Part shown: positions 1-11,753 of the stretch, one piece after another
How the letters are laid out: each line of letters begins with the position of its first letter
Position numbering within the stretch: position 1 is the stretch's first letter
Source of the DNA: Euleptes europaea
Taxonomy: Eukaryota; Chordata; Lepidosauria; Squamata; Sphaerodactylidae
NCBI RefSeq assembly: GCF_029931775.1
Contig: NC_079321.1
Span: 78,255,524 to 78,319,523, forward strand
DNA length: 64,000 nt
Direction: 5' to 3'
Program-made: the position numbers and the translations under genes
The notes under the pieces: model-generated
Seen by the model: only the letters and a program-made list of their open reading frames with translations
Told to the model about the DNA's origin: nothing
Database searches by the model: none

Positions 1-405
1 AGAATGAATTAAAGCAGTTTCTGGGTCAAACCTAAATGTATTATTTATTCACTCTGTGCATTATTGTTACTCCTGGGAGGCGAAAAGCCCTAGTTTGGAA
101 GGGGATGACAAGAAAATCATAGTGCTTCTCAGACAACCTCCAAAAAGTGTATCCAGAGGTTTTATACAGAAGATTAAATATCACAGCAGCATCTAACTAG
201 AAAATATGGAGTTTGGTAATATTCTGTGTTGTATAGTTCAATATGATATTCTTGAGAGTTAGAAAATAATCCCTTCTGCTTCTACACTGTGAGTGATCCT
301 AATTTTAATGAGACATACTGAACAATAGTCTTGCTAAAATAACAAGTAACCTTGTAATATATCATCTGCAGAAAGCCCAGCAATGATTCCTGTTAACATT
401 TCAAT
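1..405. other. No gene or repeat recognised
   Basis: AT-rich sequence with frequent stops on both strands. I see no exon-like frame, splice-bounded block or transposon end here. Confidence 0.5.
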
Positions 406-572
406 GCAAGCAGAAGAAAATAATCAAGGTGTTGAATAAACCCTTTATTGTTACTTCCTGATCCTGACATGTTTTGCCTGTGGAATCTATCGCAGCATAA
501 GTCTCCAGCCTCACCTTGAGCAATGCATCAGGATCAGGAAGTAACAATAAAGGATTCTTTTCTTCTGCTTGC
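406..572. repeat. Fold-back inverted repeat
   Basis: Two arms pair over more than 40 bases. The left arm carries GCAAGCAGAAGAAAA (406-420) and CCTTTATTGTTACTTCCTGA (442-461, pairing on to 467). The right arm is its reverse complement (528-553 and 558-572). The left arm has about 21 extra bases between its two blocks. The loop is about 60 bases. No transposase, terminal duplication or coding frame is associated, so this may be a small fold-back DNA element or a local inverted duplication. Confidence 0.75.
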
Positions 573-999
573 TACTGCTGGTGTGGCCTTGACTTTTCCC
601 AGGTCATTTCAGTGCAGACATAATGTAGGACCTCTGATGTCCCGTGAATATTCTGTTATGCACAGTTCAAAGTACTTTTCATCCGGCCTTTCTCCAAATT
701 AGGTACCATAAAGGCTTATTCATGGAACACATTACTTGAACACATTAAAAAAATGCTTTGCAAACTTTTTGGATTTAAATAACCTTTATCCTGATTTCAT
801 GCTGTGTTTCAAGATGAAACCTGCTAGAAAAGAAAATCTGAGTATGGGCTACCTGTGAGGTATCAAGGAGAGGAGATCGCACAGAAGGTTCATCAGGAAG
901 GCAAACTTCAAATGCCATGATGCACACGTGGAAGTTTTCTGCATGGTGCTTTGATGCCTGGTATAGTTTTCTTTTACACAGCCCTTTAGATAACCTAAA
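573..999. other. No feature recognised
   Basis: Ordinary AT-rich sequence up to the palindromic element at 1000. A minus-strand open frame at 775-1041 overlaps the element end and has no recognisable domain. Confidence 0.5.
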
Positions 1000-2031
1000 T
1001 ACCGTATATACTCGCGTATAAGCCGAATTTTTCAGCCCCAAAAAAGGGCTGAAAAAGCCAGCCTCGGCTTATATGCGGGTCAATACGGTAGAGGAGGGAG
1101 GGGGGAACTTACCACTGCCATCGCCGCCGGGCCCGCGCAGCTTCCCCCGGCAAGGAGCGCTCTGGGGGGGGTCTCCTGCGGCCGCAGGAAGGCCGCGCCG
1201 CCATCGCCGCCGGGCACGCCCGGCTCCTACCGGCCGGCACTGGCCTGGGAGGGCCTCCTACGGCCGCGGGAAGGCCGCGCCGCTGCCCCCGCCGGGCGTG
1301 CGTGGCTCCCCTCGGCCAGGACCGGCCTGGGAGGGCCTCCTGCGGACGCGGGAAGGCCGCGCCGCCATCGCTGCCAGGCACGCCTGGCTCCTACCGGCCG
1401 GCACTAGCCTGGGAGGGCCTCCTGTGGTTGCAGAAAGGCCGCGCTGCCACCCCCGCTGGGCGCGCACCGCTCCCCCGGCCAGCACCGGCCTGGGAGGGCC
1501 TCCTGCAGCTGCGGGAAGGCCGCACCGCCGCCAGGTGCCTGCGGCTCCCCCCGGCCAGGACCGGACTGGGAGGGCCTGCTGCGGGAAGGCCACGCTGCCA
1601 TCGCCGCCGGGTACGCCTGGTTCCTCCCAGCCGGCACCAGCCTGGGAGGGCCTTCTGCTGCCGTGGGAAGGCCGTGCCGCCATCGCTGCCGAGCACCCCC
1701 GGCTCCTCCTGGCCGGCACTGGTGCTGCCCCCGCTGGGCGCGCACGGCTCCCCCCGGCCAGGAGTGCCCTGGGGGGCCTCCTGGGCTGCAGGGGGGCCCT
1801 GCCACCGCCGCCACCTTTGCCGGGCCTGGAGCGGCCTAGGAGCGGCTGCAGGGCCTCCTGGGCCATGGGGGGGGGCGCCTCCCCCACCTGCCTGTGCACC
1901 TAAGGTAAGCCTGCTGGGGGGGAGGGGTTATAAGCCGACCCTCGGCTTATACGTGGGTGCCTAATTTTTCCCCATTTTTGGGAGAGAAATTAGGCACCTC
2001 GGCTTATACGCGGGTCGGCTTATACACGGTA
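1000..2031. mobile_element. Palindromic MITE-like DNA element
   Basis: The element begins TACCGTATATACTCGCGTAT and ends with the matching inverted sequence (...TATACACGGTA). Each end is also a palindrome of its own: 1000-1089 folds on itself around the AAAAAAGGGCTG region, and about 1928-2031 folds around TTTTTCCCCATTTTTGGG. The core between them is a GC-rich tandem repeat. No transposase is present, so it would be non-autonomous. Flanking TA may be the target duplication. I cannot name the superfamily. Confidence 0.7.
1135..1860. repeat. GC-rich ~80-bp minisatellite
   Basis: The motif CTGGGAGGGCCTCCT recurs at about 1245, 1329, 1409, 1490, 1567 and 1643, a spacing near 80 bases, with intervening GGCCGCGCCGCCATCG-type sequence. 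It is rich in CpG. Long open frames on both strands here (for example 1073-1903) are products of base composition and not genes. Confidence 0.85.
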
Positions 2032-2646
2032 AACAGCAGAGAGATCTATCATATTCTGAATGTATTAAAACAACAACACCACTGCTGTACATGGACCCCC
2101 CTCTTGAATAAAATTGCCCACCAGCACTTGGTTTCATGTAATTGTTTGTGTTCTTGGATTTTCAGATGTTGTGTGCATATTCATGGTTGGCACAGTCATA
2201 CAATCCCTGCCCATGTTTCATGGAAACTATATGATGAGTGGATGCAATAACCCTGTCACATATCATCAGAGCTATGGCTGGTGGTTACCAGGGCTAGACC
2301 CAGAGCATTTAATAAGCTTGCAAATGTTGATTAATATGTTTCTGTGGTGGTAGCGATCCTACAACAATTCTGAGAATCTTGGGAGACTTAGGGCATGTGA
2401 TCATGAGTGATGAGAATCTGGCATCAAAGTCAGGGGTTATTAGCTGTTGGTTTGCAAGCTGAAATCCACCCACGAAACAATTTGACCTAGCTCTTTGTCA
2501 TCCAGCTAGAATTTAATCACGATATAGTAAATCCTCAGCATATCAGATTTCAAGTTGCGATAAGCATAAATTTTCCACACTTTAAAGTTTTATTTTCTTT
2601 TGAAACATTATGTGAAACATGCATGTAGTAATATGTACTTGTTTGT
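2032..2646. other. No gene recognised
   Basis: Unique-looking sequence. Short plus-strand frames at 1957-2353 show no domain I recognise and lack convincing splice context. Confidence 0.4.
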
Positions 2647-2745
2647 CAGTCAGTCAGTCAAGTTTATTGTATAAGGCCATAGGCCATTATAATCTAAAAC
2701 AGTATATAGTAACAGGTTAAAATATACAAAACCAGAATCATTAAA
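2647..2745 (-). repeat. LINE 3'-end fragment
   Basis: On the minus strand this reads as a LINE-type 3' tail: ...CCTTATACAATAAACTTGAC followed by a GACT microsatellite (GTCAGTCAGTCAGTC at 2647-2661 on the plus strand). Vingi and related LINEs in reptiles end in this way. Only the tail is seen, so the family is uncertain. Confidence 0.45.
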
Positions 2746-4108
2746 AATTTACTTGTTTGTAATGCTGTGGCATATCACAGTGTGTTCCTAAATGTGCAAT
2801 TCTTACTGTTATACACTTCCAGTTTAATGATGGAGCCAGACTGCTAGTGAAGGGGATCGATTTGCACAACTATCTGTCTGCCTGCCTGCGTACACTTCTG
2901 TCTTGTCTTCTAGAACACTGGAAAATAGTGTGCCCACCTGAAATAAATTCAGAAGTTGAGCATCCTTGTATTAGACAATCTGAACACTAAAAAAACAAAT
3001 GTAGGAAGAGCAGAAAACCAGAGTGCAGGTCTGAGTTTGTATGACTACCCTCCAAGAGAGAGAGAATCATTTTAGCCTGGCTTCTGTCATTATTGTTACT
3101 GACAACTGGATATAGCTGCAGGAGAGCTCTGTGTTTACACAATCTGGGCAGGTGCCGAAAGCTTCCCACTGCTGTTCCCTTCCTCATTACTGGGAACCAT
3201 TCAATAAAAGTGAGCAATTTTCCTACAGCACGAAGAAAATTACCACCTTCTGATGATGGGTCTTACAAGAAGGCAAATCCTACACTGTTTCACCCTTTTC
3301 TGTAAGTGGCAGTTGCTAGTTCCAATATGCATATTTGAAAATGCCACACAGAAGGTCTATAATTGAGAGGTATGGCAAACACAGCTGCATCAGAATCCTA
3401 TCCTACCATACCACAGTCTGTTTTGCTTTTAGACTTTGGCTTAGCTGCAGCTGGGCATCTTGCAAGTTATTCTTCACCAACATACTTATCTTTCTTAGTC
3501 ATTACATTAACTGCTGCTGTGGAGTTCCTAGTAACCTTGAAAGGCATATAACGTGGCACAACACATATGCTTACTTTTGGCATGGCAAAGGGGAATGTTT
3601 GTGTCATGGAATGAGAAGCGTAGCACCAGAACTGTTATGTATGCATGGGTGTGTGTGATTGAATCAAGGGAATAACGATCCTTGTAATTGCATCGGGGGA
3701 AACCCTGGGCAGCTTGGTGTTCCCCAAGGCTCCTGAACTGTATGTTCCCTCTGGCTACTGGGTTTCCCCCCCCCCAATCACGGAGTGATGGGGAGTGGCC
3801 GCAGGCTGCCAGGGGGGCATATAAGCAGGGGTCTGGTCACTGTAAGTGTTCCCCCACGCGGACTTAACAGGAACTCTATGGGGCATTTTTCACGGAGCTT
3901 TGCAGCGGTTTCGAATCTGATTTGCGTTGGTGCAAATTTTGGGTTATTCATTGCAGCTCCGGATTTTTCCAGATTGAGCAATTAAAGCCGCGTTATAAGC
4001 GTGGCAAGTCAAACCACTTTTGAGCTGTTCTTTCCTGTTGGTGTGCGTTTTGTGGCTCAGAGACCCAAGAAGAATTGTTTGCTTCGGTTCCGCTGCCCTT
4101 GCCCGTAA
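2746..4108. other. Unassigned sequence with a TATA-like motif
   Basis: No coding exon is recognised. The part from about 3700 to 4108 is more GC-rich and holds a TATA-like CATATAAGC at about 3819 and an ATTAAA about 160 bases later. That could be a solo repeat end, a LINE promoter fragment or chance. Small frames at 3093-3658 and 3785-3985 have no recognised product. Confidence 0.35.
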
Positions 4109-4120
4109 CGTCTACTTTCT
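4109..4120. repeat. L1 target-site duplication, left copy
   Basis: CGTCTACTTTCT here is repeated exactly at 8326-8337 and brackets the L1. A 12-base duplication is typical of target-primed insertion. Confidence 0.85.
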
Positions 4121-4407
4121 TTTTTTTAATAAAGTTTTTTATTATTTTCTCATTGCATACATAATAAATCAATTTTCATTAATGCTTTAACAATATACAG
4201 TAAAATGTATAAGAATTTCCAGTCTAAAAGATAAAAAAGAAAAGTTGGCTTCCCCTACACTCTCTTCTGTCCAAAATTTAATTGTATATACTTTTGCTAA
4301 CAGTATAATCCCCCTCTACTCGGTTACTTTATACGTATCATATTTTACCTAGTTGATATTCCTGTAATCATCCTAACATGATCATTATACAAAGTAAATA
4401 TAAAGGA

Positions 4408-7400
4408 TTAAATCAAAGAGTATCCTTTAAAATGACCCATCGAAAAATAATTTTCACAGTAAATTCTCCACATCTTCCACTCCCCCCAAAATTGTACATT
4501 GTCAGTCTGGTTAATATAAGCAGTAAGTTTAGCCATCTCCATCAATTCCATCATCTTACATATCCAATCTGTTTTTCCTGGTAACTCATCAGTCTTCCAT
4601 TTTGCTGCATATATCAACCGTGCAGCTGTGGTGGCATAAATCAAGAAAGTTCTGTGAGTCAAAATGGTATCTGGTATCATACTTAGTAACATCATTTCAG
4701 GTGTTTTAGGTACATTTTGTTGTAAAATTAACCTTATTTCCTCATATATCATTTCCCAAAATATCTTAGCTTTTTCACACGTCCACCAAATATGATGAAA
4801 AGAACCAATTTCTTTCTTACATTTCCAACAATTTGGTGACATTGAGGAAAATGACTTTGCCAGTTTCTTCGGTGTTAAGTACCATTTGTACATCATTTTA
4901 TATACATTTCCCCTTAACAATTGCGAAGATATTAACTTCAAGTCTTTTGTCCACAGTCTTTCCCACTTCTGCAACATTATATCATGTCCCAACATTTGTG
5001 CCTAACTAATCATAGTAGGTTTTATTCGATCTTGTTCACAATCGAGTTCTAATAAGAGTTTATACATCTTAGATATTAAATGGTCACTAGTATCCAACAA
5101 AAGTTTTTGGAAGGTTGATTTAGTGCTGGAAAAGCCTGTTTTTAAATCTTGCAAATAGACAGAGTGAATTTAATGATACTGTAACCAAGTTAATGTCTCT
5201 TTAACATCTTCATATTCTTTAAGTGAGCATTTTTTACCTTCCCATTTCAAAAGGTCTTGGTAAGTTAAAAATTGAGCAGGTCTAAGTGGGCGCAAGGTTA
5301 ACATTTCTTGTGATGAAATCCACAGTGGAGTCTTTGGTTCTAACAGATATTTGTATTTAATCCATATCCTGTAAAGAGAAGATTTAACCATATGTTACTG
5401 AAATGATGCATGAATTTTAATTTTGTTACACTACAAATAATCATGCCATCCACTTCTATTGTCATAGCCCTCCAAATCCAATAATCTGATATTTTTTAAG
5501 TTCATCCAATCTCTTAGCCATACTAAAGCAGCCGCTTCAGCATATAGTTTAAAGTTTGGGAGTGCAAGTCCACCTCTTTCTTTAAGATCTGTCAAATATT
5601 TATATGCAATCCTCACTTTTTTACCTTGCCAAATAAAGTTCAGTAAGTTCTTTCTCCAAGTATCAAAATATTTTACTTGGGATATAATAGGCAAATTTTG
5701 AAACAGGAATAGCAATCTTGGAAGTACATTCATTTGTATCATTGAAATGCGGCCTAAAAGGGATAAATTCTTATTTGTCCAAATCATCATGTCTTTCTTT
5801 ATATCTTCCCACAGTTTAATATAATTATTCATAACCAAGTCCGCATTTTTTGTAGAAATCCAGATTCCCAGGTATTTCACTTTTACTTTCTGCCAGCCTG
5901 TCATGTCAATAAAAGTATGTTGTTCTGGACCACTAACATTTTTGAAAATCAACTGTGTTTTTTCCTGATTGATTTTAAATCCTGAGACTTTACTGTATAA
6001 ATCCAATATGTCTTTCAACTTTATTGCCGATTGGTTAGGATCATCTAGGATCAGTAGCAAATCATCAGCAAATGCTCTCATTTTAAATTCCTGTTTGTTT
6101 ATTTTCAAACCAGTGATATCCTTCGATTCAGGAATCTTACAGCAAAGGGATTCCAGTACCAAAATAAAGAGCAAAGGTGAAAGTGGACAGCCCTATCTGG
6201 TCCCTTTTTGTATAGTACATTATCCTGACATTGATTCATTCACCAGTATTTTTGCTTGTTGTTTGGTATATATAGCATCTATACCTCTTCTAAATCTTGC
6301 TCCAAAATTCATTGTTTCCAAAGTCTTTTTCATATAGTCCCAAGAAACCATATCAAATGCCTTTTCTGCATCCAGGAAAACAAAAGCTGCTTTATGTTGA
6401 GTATGGTGATCATAATATTCCAAGGCATCTAAAAGTACTCTAACATTATCTTTAATTTGTCTTCCTGGTACAAAACCTGCCTGGTCCTCATGTATCAGGT
6501 CCACAATAGGTTTTTTAATTCTAGATGACAGAACTGAGGCATAAATTTTGTAATCCACATTGTGTAGCGAAATTAGTCTATAATTAGTTACTTTTTCAGG
6601 ATCTCTTCCAGATTTATGTATCAATGAAATAAATGCATGTGTCCATGTTTCTGGTACCATTCCTGTTTCTATTATTGAATTACAAAGTATCAAAAAAGGT
6701 TTCATCAAAGGAAGTTTAAAGGTACTGTAAAACAAAGCAGTTATACTGTCCAGTCCTGGAGTTTTGTCTATTTTCTGTTTTTTAAAAGCTTCCTCTAACT
6801 CCTCTAAAGAAATCAGTTCATCAATAAATTTCTGTTGAGTCGTTGACAATTTTTTAATATTTGTATTAAATATTTGTATAATTTTTTTCCATCCTCTTAA
6901 TTGATATTTCATCTTTTTGATACAACTTGGCATAAAAAGATACAAATTCTTTCTGAATATCTGCTGTAGTATAAACGGGTCCTTTTATTGTCTGTAATTT
7001 AGCTATAATCCATTTTTGAAACAAATCACGAAGTTGAGTTGCCAGAAACTTTCCCGGTTTATTTGCTTGTTCAAAATACCCTTGTTTTGCATATTTCAAA
7101 TCTTTATTCATTTCTTCAGAAACCACCATATTTAACTGATGTTTGAGAGCCTTTATCCTTTCCAGTATATTATTCCATAAGTCTTTTTGTAATTCCAAGG
7201 CCAAATCTTGTTCAAGTATTTGTAAATCCCATAATATAGTATTTGTCAACTGTAACTGTTGTTTTCTCCATGCCGCATTCTTCTGAATCATAAATCCCCT
7301 AACCACTGCTTTAAAGGCGTCCCACACGACATTTAAGGTGGTTTCTCCATTCATGTTGATTTCAAAATAATCTTTAATCAAAGTAGATAATTCCTCCAAT

Positions 7401-8138
7401 AGTTTCTGGTCTTTCAAAAGTTTATCATTTAACTTCCATCTAAATGCTTGTCGGTTATTCCATTCAAAAGAAATCGGGTTATGATCAGAAAATGTACAAT
7501 ATGTATTTTCCGCAGTTGTGTAAAAATTGATTTACTTGCCCAAACCATATCAATCCTTGAATGTGAATCATGTCTTGCTGAATAAAAAGTAAATTCTTTA
7601 GCTGTCGTATTCATTGTTCGCCAAACATCTTGTAAGTCCAAGTCAGTCATCATATTGAAGGTCTTTGGAAGGGTTCCTTCTTTCTCCGTTTTAGCTCAGG
7701 TTATCTTATCCAAAAAGGGAACGGTAATTCCATTAAAATCACCCATTAAGAGAATCTGTTCTTGAGCATGTTGTAACAAACTTTCATGTAATTGCTCATA
7801 AAATTTAGCTTTCCCTTCATTAGGTGCATAGATTCCTACCCCCAATGTTCTTTGACCCAGTATTTTTGTCCTAATTATCATGATACGGCCTTCTTCATCT
7901 TTATACACATATTCAGGATTCAAACTTGGATAACTACTCCTTTAGTTTTTGTCTTACATGAAGCAACAAATGCTTGACCCAAAAATTTTCTCTCCAAATA
8001 TTTTCTATCCTTTTTAGCAATGTGAGTTTCTTGTAAACAAATTAATGTATATTTCTGTTTTTGTAACAATTTAAAAATTCTTGCTCTTTTTGTTTTTTCA
8101 TTAAGTCCATTTACATTCCATGAAATAACTTTCGCCAT
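4408..8138 (-). pseudogene. L1 ORF2 (endonuclease/reverse transcriptase), broken
   Basis: ORF2 makes the protein that nicks target DNA and copies L1 RNA. The endonuclease spans about 8138-7430: ISWNVNGLNEK, LQETHI and MGDFNG motifs are visible. The reverse transcriptase spans about 7420-5430: VPGRQIKDN, FLDAEKAFDMVSWDYM and the catalytic FADDLLLIL near 6080. The C-terminal region at 4995-4408 holds the knuckle CWKCKKEIGSFHHIWWTC. The reading frame is interrupted several times: the endonuclease region falls into at least three frames (joins near 7920, 7690 and 7420), reverse transcriptase shifts near 6870 and 6180, and stops separate it from the C-terminus around 5390-5000. It is a decayed copy, not an active gene. 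Confidence 0.9.
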
Positions 8139-8167
8139 GATGATTCTGTGGTGTAGTAATAAGAGTC

Positions 8168-8325
8168 TTATAATCCAGTTCCTCCTGATGCTCCTTTCAG
8201 TGAAAGATCCTCTTCTTTTTCTTCTTCCTTTTCCAATTCAATAGATGAAACATCTGCAAGATCTGTTTTGTATTTCCTCATGAATTTCCCTACATCTTGT
8301 AGGGAAATAATGGTTGTTCTGACTT
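8168..8325 (-). pseudogene. L1 ORF1 C-terminal remnant
   Basis: Just upstream of ORF2 on the minus strand, a frame ending ...DLADVSSIELEKEEEKEE then a stop fits the acidic C-terminal tail of ORF1p, the RNA-binding L1 protein. The open frame continues past the target duplication into flanking DNA to 8470, but that part is not L1. The assignment is by position and composition. Confidence 0.5.
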
Positions 8326-8337
8326 CGTCTACTTTCT
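8326..8337. repeat. L1 target-site duplication, right copy
   Basis: Exact second copy of CGTCTACTTTCT, joining the 5' edge of the truncated L1 to flanking DNA. Confidence 0.85.
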
Positions 8338-8946
8338 CCTCCCCCAAGAACAGCAATTGGCTGGGGGAGTTTCGTGCTTTGTTGAGGACACTGCCCTTTT
8401 TGAGGCGATTTTTGCGGCGGACAACAGGTGGCGCTTCCTTACTCAGTCTTCTGACTGCATTCCACTGCATCGGGCTTGGTCATTGTTGGGCGATTATCAT
8501 CATTTCTTTCCTTTGTTTCAAAAGACCCACTTGATTGCTGGGGAAGTCTAGCCAATAGCATCAAGCAATCAGGTCACATGACCGCCTTCCCCCTTCCTCC
8601 ATGCCCTCTTCCCTCCTTCCCTCCTCCTTCCTTCCTGGGCCGGCAGCATGGAGAAGCACCAAGAGAGCCATAATGGCTTTTTGGAGCTGGGCAGCGTGGC
8701 AGAGCTAGAGGTGTGTATAAAAGTGCGGGCTCTCTCGTGGGTTCTCCATGCTGCTAGTGTGGTCGGTCTGGTGAGAGTGTGTGTGTGCTGGGGGGGGACC
8801 CAGAAGGCTTCCCTGCCATCGTGTGTGTGCATGTCTGTGTGTGGAGGGGAAGGAGGGGAAGCCTCCTTCTTTCCTTCCTTTCATGCCTTCCCTCTTTCCC
8901 TGCTTTGTTTCCCCACTCCTCCACACAAAGCCTGGGGTTGCCAGGA
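8338..8946. other. Low-complexity flank, no gene
   Basis: Pyrimidine-rich runs (CCTTCC type, 8585-8640) and GTGTGT tracts near 8780 and 8820. A segment at about 8630-8670 (GGCCGGCAGCATGGAGAAGC) resembles sequence at 9995-10015, so part of it may belong to the same repeat family as the composite to its right. No coding evidence. Confidence 0.45.
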
Positions 8947-9713
8947 CTAGGGCTGTTGAATTAAAAAAAATTCGGTATAGTTCAGATTCGGCTGAATTCG
9001 GCCCGTTTAGATTCGAGATATGCCGAAGTCCGAACTCCCCCACTTCGGGTCCATGCAATTCAGCGGGAATTCAAAGTTCAGGAAAAAAATTCAGCCAAAT
9101 AAAGCCATTAAAAACACAACCGCGCCTTTCTGTGGCTCTGGGGGGGCATTTTTGGGGGTAGAGGTCCCAAACTTTCAGTGGAGCTTCAAAGGACTGAAGA
9201 TATATACAGTATAAAACATACTGTGTACATCTTCAATAGTCCTTATGTATATTTGTCTGTTCTGTTATTGTCAATTTTGTGTAAGCACCAATAATAAATT
9301 TTTGCTACTTTTGTATTTGTATTTGGAGACTCCGTTGCAGTTTTTTCTAACCACCTGGAGGGTGGCAACCACTCCACCTTTAGGGTGGCAACCCCCAGGA
9401 GAGGTTATGCAGAAGCATGGAGAAGCCCCGAGAGAGCCTTGTCCCCCCCCCCAGTTTCACACATGCCTCCAGCTCACCGCCTGGCTCCACACAAATCCTG
9501 CCGTCCTAAGGCTTCCCCCTACAAAAATCTCCAGGTATTCCCAACCTGGCGCAGGCAACTGGACCCACAAATAGAGTTGCCAATCTCCAGGCACAAGCTG
9601 GAGATCTGCTATTACAAGCGGTTGTGTGCGGCCGGGTGCATGTGTATGGGGACGCCAGAAAGCCTTCACCCCGATCAGCCTGGCGCTTGCCTGTGCCCAT
9701 TTGTGCACGGGAG

Positions 9714-9856
9714 GTTTTGCCTTGGGTTTGCTGCTCAATAGATGCACATTTTCCCCATCTGAACTCTCAAAACTCAAAAAGAAGCCCCCATGCAGTTTGG
9801 AGAATTCGGATAGGGAAAATGTGCATCTATTGAGCAGCAAATCCAAAGCAAAACGT
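9714..9856. repeat. Hairpin-forming inverted repeat
   Basis: Arms of about 44 bases, 9714-9757 and 9813-9856, share TTGCTGCTCAATAGATGCAC and its complement around a ~55-base loop. It lies inside the composite. No coding content. Confidence 0.75.
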
Positions 9857-10149
9857 CCTATGCATAAACGACCTAAACATCAATGGCCGGCAACTTGGCT
9901 GGCCATGCGTGCGCGTGGCTCCCTCCCCAGGTCTTATTCCAGCAAGAGGAAGAGGAGCCGCCATCACCCTCCTTCCTCCCTCCTTCCTTCCTGGGCTGGT
10001 GGCATAGAGAAGCCCTGAGAGAGCCTGGCTCCCCCCCCCCGGTTTCACACATGCCTCCAGCTCGCCCCGCACCGCCCGGCTCCACCCAAATCCTGCCCTC
10101 CTAAGGCTTCCCCTTACAAAAATCTCCAGGTATTTCCCAACCTGGAGCA

Positions 10150-10375
10150 GGCAACCCGACCCACAAATAGAGTTGCAAATCTCCAGGCACAAGCTGGAGA
10201 TCTCCTGCTATTACAAGCGATCTCCAGCCCACAGAGATCAGTTCCCCTGGAGAAAATGACTGCTCTGGCAATTGGATTCTATGGTGCTGAAGTCCCGCCC
10301 CATCCCAAACCCTTCCCTCCTTAGGCTCTGTCCAAAAAAAAAAAAACACCCCACCGGTGGTAAAGAGGGTCCTGG
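10150..10375. mobile_element. Fragment of the CTCCAGG-ended MITE family
   Basis: Contains the family's conserved core (AGCTGGAGATCTCCTGCTAT, CAGAGATCAGTTCCCCTGGA). The same core recurs at 14155-14359, 31508-31712 and 53552-53763. The ends are degraded here. A second partial copy lies near 9520-9620. Confidence 0.65.
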
Positions 10376-10719
10376 CTAGGGCTGTAGATTCGGTTCGGCC
10401 AGAACCGAAAAACAGCCGAATTTCCCCTGATTTGGCGGTTTTTAGTTCGGGACGAACTGAACTCAAAAATGGTGGGAAACCAGGGGAGACGAATTCAGTG
10501 AGTTCGGGAGTTCACGTATAAATCCGGCAAATTTGGGGCCGTCAGTAAGCAGCATTCTCCTCCCCGGCCAATCGGTGGCCAAGCTGGGTCTTCTTCTGGC
10601 CAATCAGTCAGAATTGAGTACTGGAGGAATCAGCTGCTGCACGGCCGGGCCGGGGAGAGAGAGAGTGAGAGAAATCCTCGTGTGTGTGTGTGTGTGGGGT
10701 GCTTCTGCACATTTGCTCC

Positions 10720-11240
10720 ATTCCGTGGCTGCAGGGGGCCCATTTTTGGGGCAGGGGGTCCCGAGATATGGGCTCCCCCCTTTTCTCTTTCCGTGGCTGC
10801 AGGGGACACATTTTTGGGGGTACAGACCCCAAACTTTCAGCGGAGCTTTAGACGAGCCTTGTTAAGAGACCCCCTAGGTTTTGTAGACTTTGGGTCAGGG
10901 GGTCCCGAGATATGGGCTCCCCCCTTTTCCCTCCCCCCTTTTCCATTTCTGTGGCTGCAGGGGGCGCTTTTTTGGGGGTGCAGCCCCCAAACCTTCAGGA
11001 TATCTTCAGACGAGCCTTCTTATGAGACCCCCCAAGTTTTGTAAAGATGGGTTCAGTGGGGGCAGAAATATCGGCTCCCCCCTTTTCTCTTTCCGTGGCT
11101 GCAGGGGGTACAGACCCCAAACTTTCAGTGGAGCTTCAGACAAGCCTTCTTAAGAGACCCCCCAAGTTTTGTAAACATTGGGTCAGGGGACCCCGAGATA
11201 TGGGCTTTCCACTTTTCCCTTTTCCCTATTGGGATGAATG
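10720..11240. repeat. Tandem repeat, ~145-160 bp unit
   Basis: The phrase GTGGCTGCAGGGG recurs at about 10724, 10790, 10951 and 11095, each followed by TTTTTGGGGG, CCCAAACTTTCAG and GAGACCCCC blocks. The unit also resembles the inner part of the terminal arms (GTGGCTCTGGGG, CCCAAACTTTCAG), so the array seems to derive from the element itself. Confidence 0.75.
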
Positions 11241-11753
11241 GATCACCCGATCCTGTATGCATCTCCAGAGCAAAACGTCCCGTGCTTAAAAGGAATCGTC
11301 TTGGATTACCCAGTCCTCCTCCCAGCCCCTCTTGATGGAACAGAAGACAGCCACAGTAAGACCCCTTTGGGGCTTTAATCTATACTTTTTCTCCTGTGTG
11401 TGTGTGTGTGGGGGAAAGCAGAGTCTGTGTGTGTGTGGGGAGGGAGCAGTTTCTGTGGGTGGGGGGGAAGCCAAAGGGGGCTTTCGCCTGTTCTGCCTGG
11501 GGGTGTGTGCCCCCTTGAGTCTCTCCCTGGTTTGAGGGGGGGGGGCTTCAGTTGTATGTCCTCAGGTTTTCCCTCATTCATACGACGGTTAGGTCTATTT
11601 TGATGCTTGCTAAAACTGGTTTTCAAATGGTGACTTAAAGAATGCATTTTCCTGGTCCCGAGTCCCATGCAAAAGGGGAAATTCCACCCCTCCTGCTCAT
11701 TATGCATAGCTAACTGCCTCTGTCCCTTTCCATGTTTTGCAAACTCCCAGGTG

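Larger units (their letters stand above)
4121..8325 (-). mobile_element. L1 LINE, 5'-truncated
   Basis: A 4.2-kb L1 non-LTR retrotransposon in minus orientation. Its 3' end is at 4121, with a short A-rich tail after AATAAA/TTTATTAAAAA on the minus strand. Its 5' end at 8325 lies inside the end of ORF1, so most of ORF1 and the 5' UTR are missing. ORF2 begins at 8138 (MAKVISWNVNGLNEKTKRAR) with an endonuclease, followed by reverse transcriptase and a cysteine-rich C-terminus. The 12-bp direct repeats on both sides show a simple insertion. The copy is broken and cannot move itself. Confidence 0.93.

Noticed and set aside
1073-1903. 276-codon plus-strand open frame, with long frames on the minus strand
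   Set aside because: It is a GC-rich ~80-bp tandem repeat; all six frames stay open because stop codons are rare in such sequence.
3700-4108. Possible solo LTR with TATA and ATTAAA
   Set aside because: No defined TG...CA ends or target duplication could be found; kept only as unassigned sequence.
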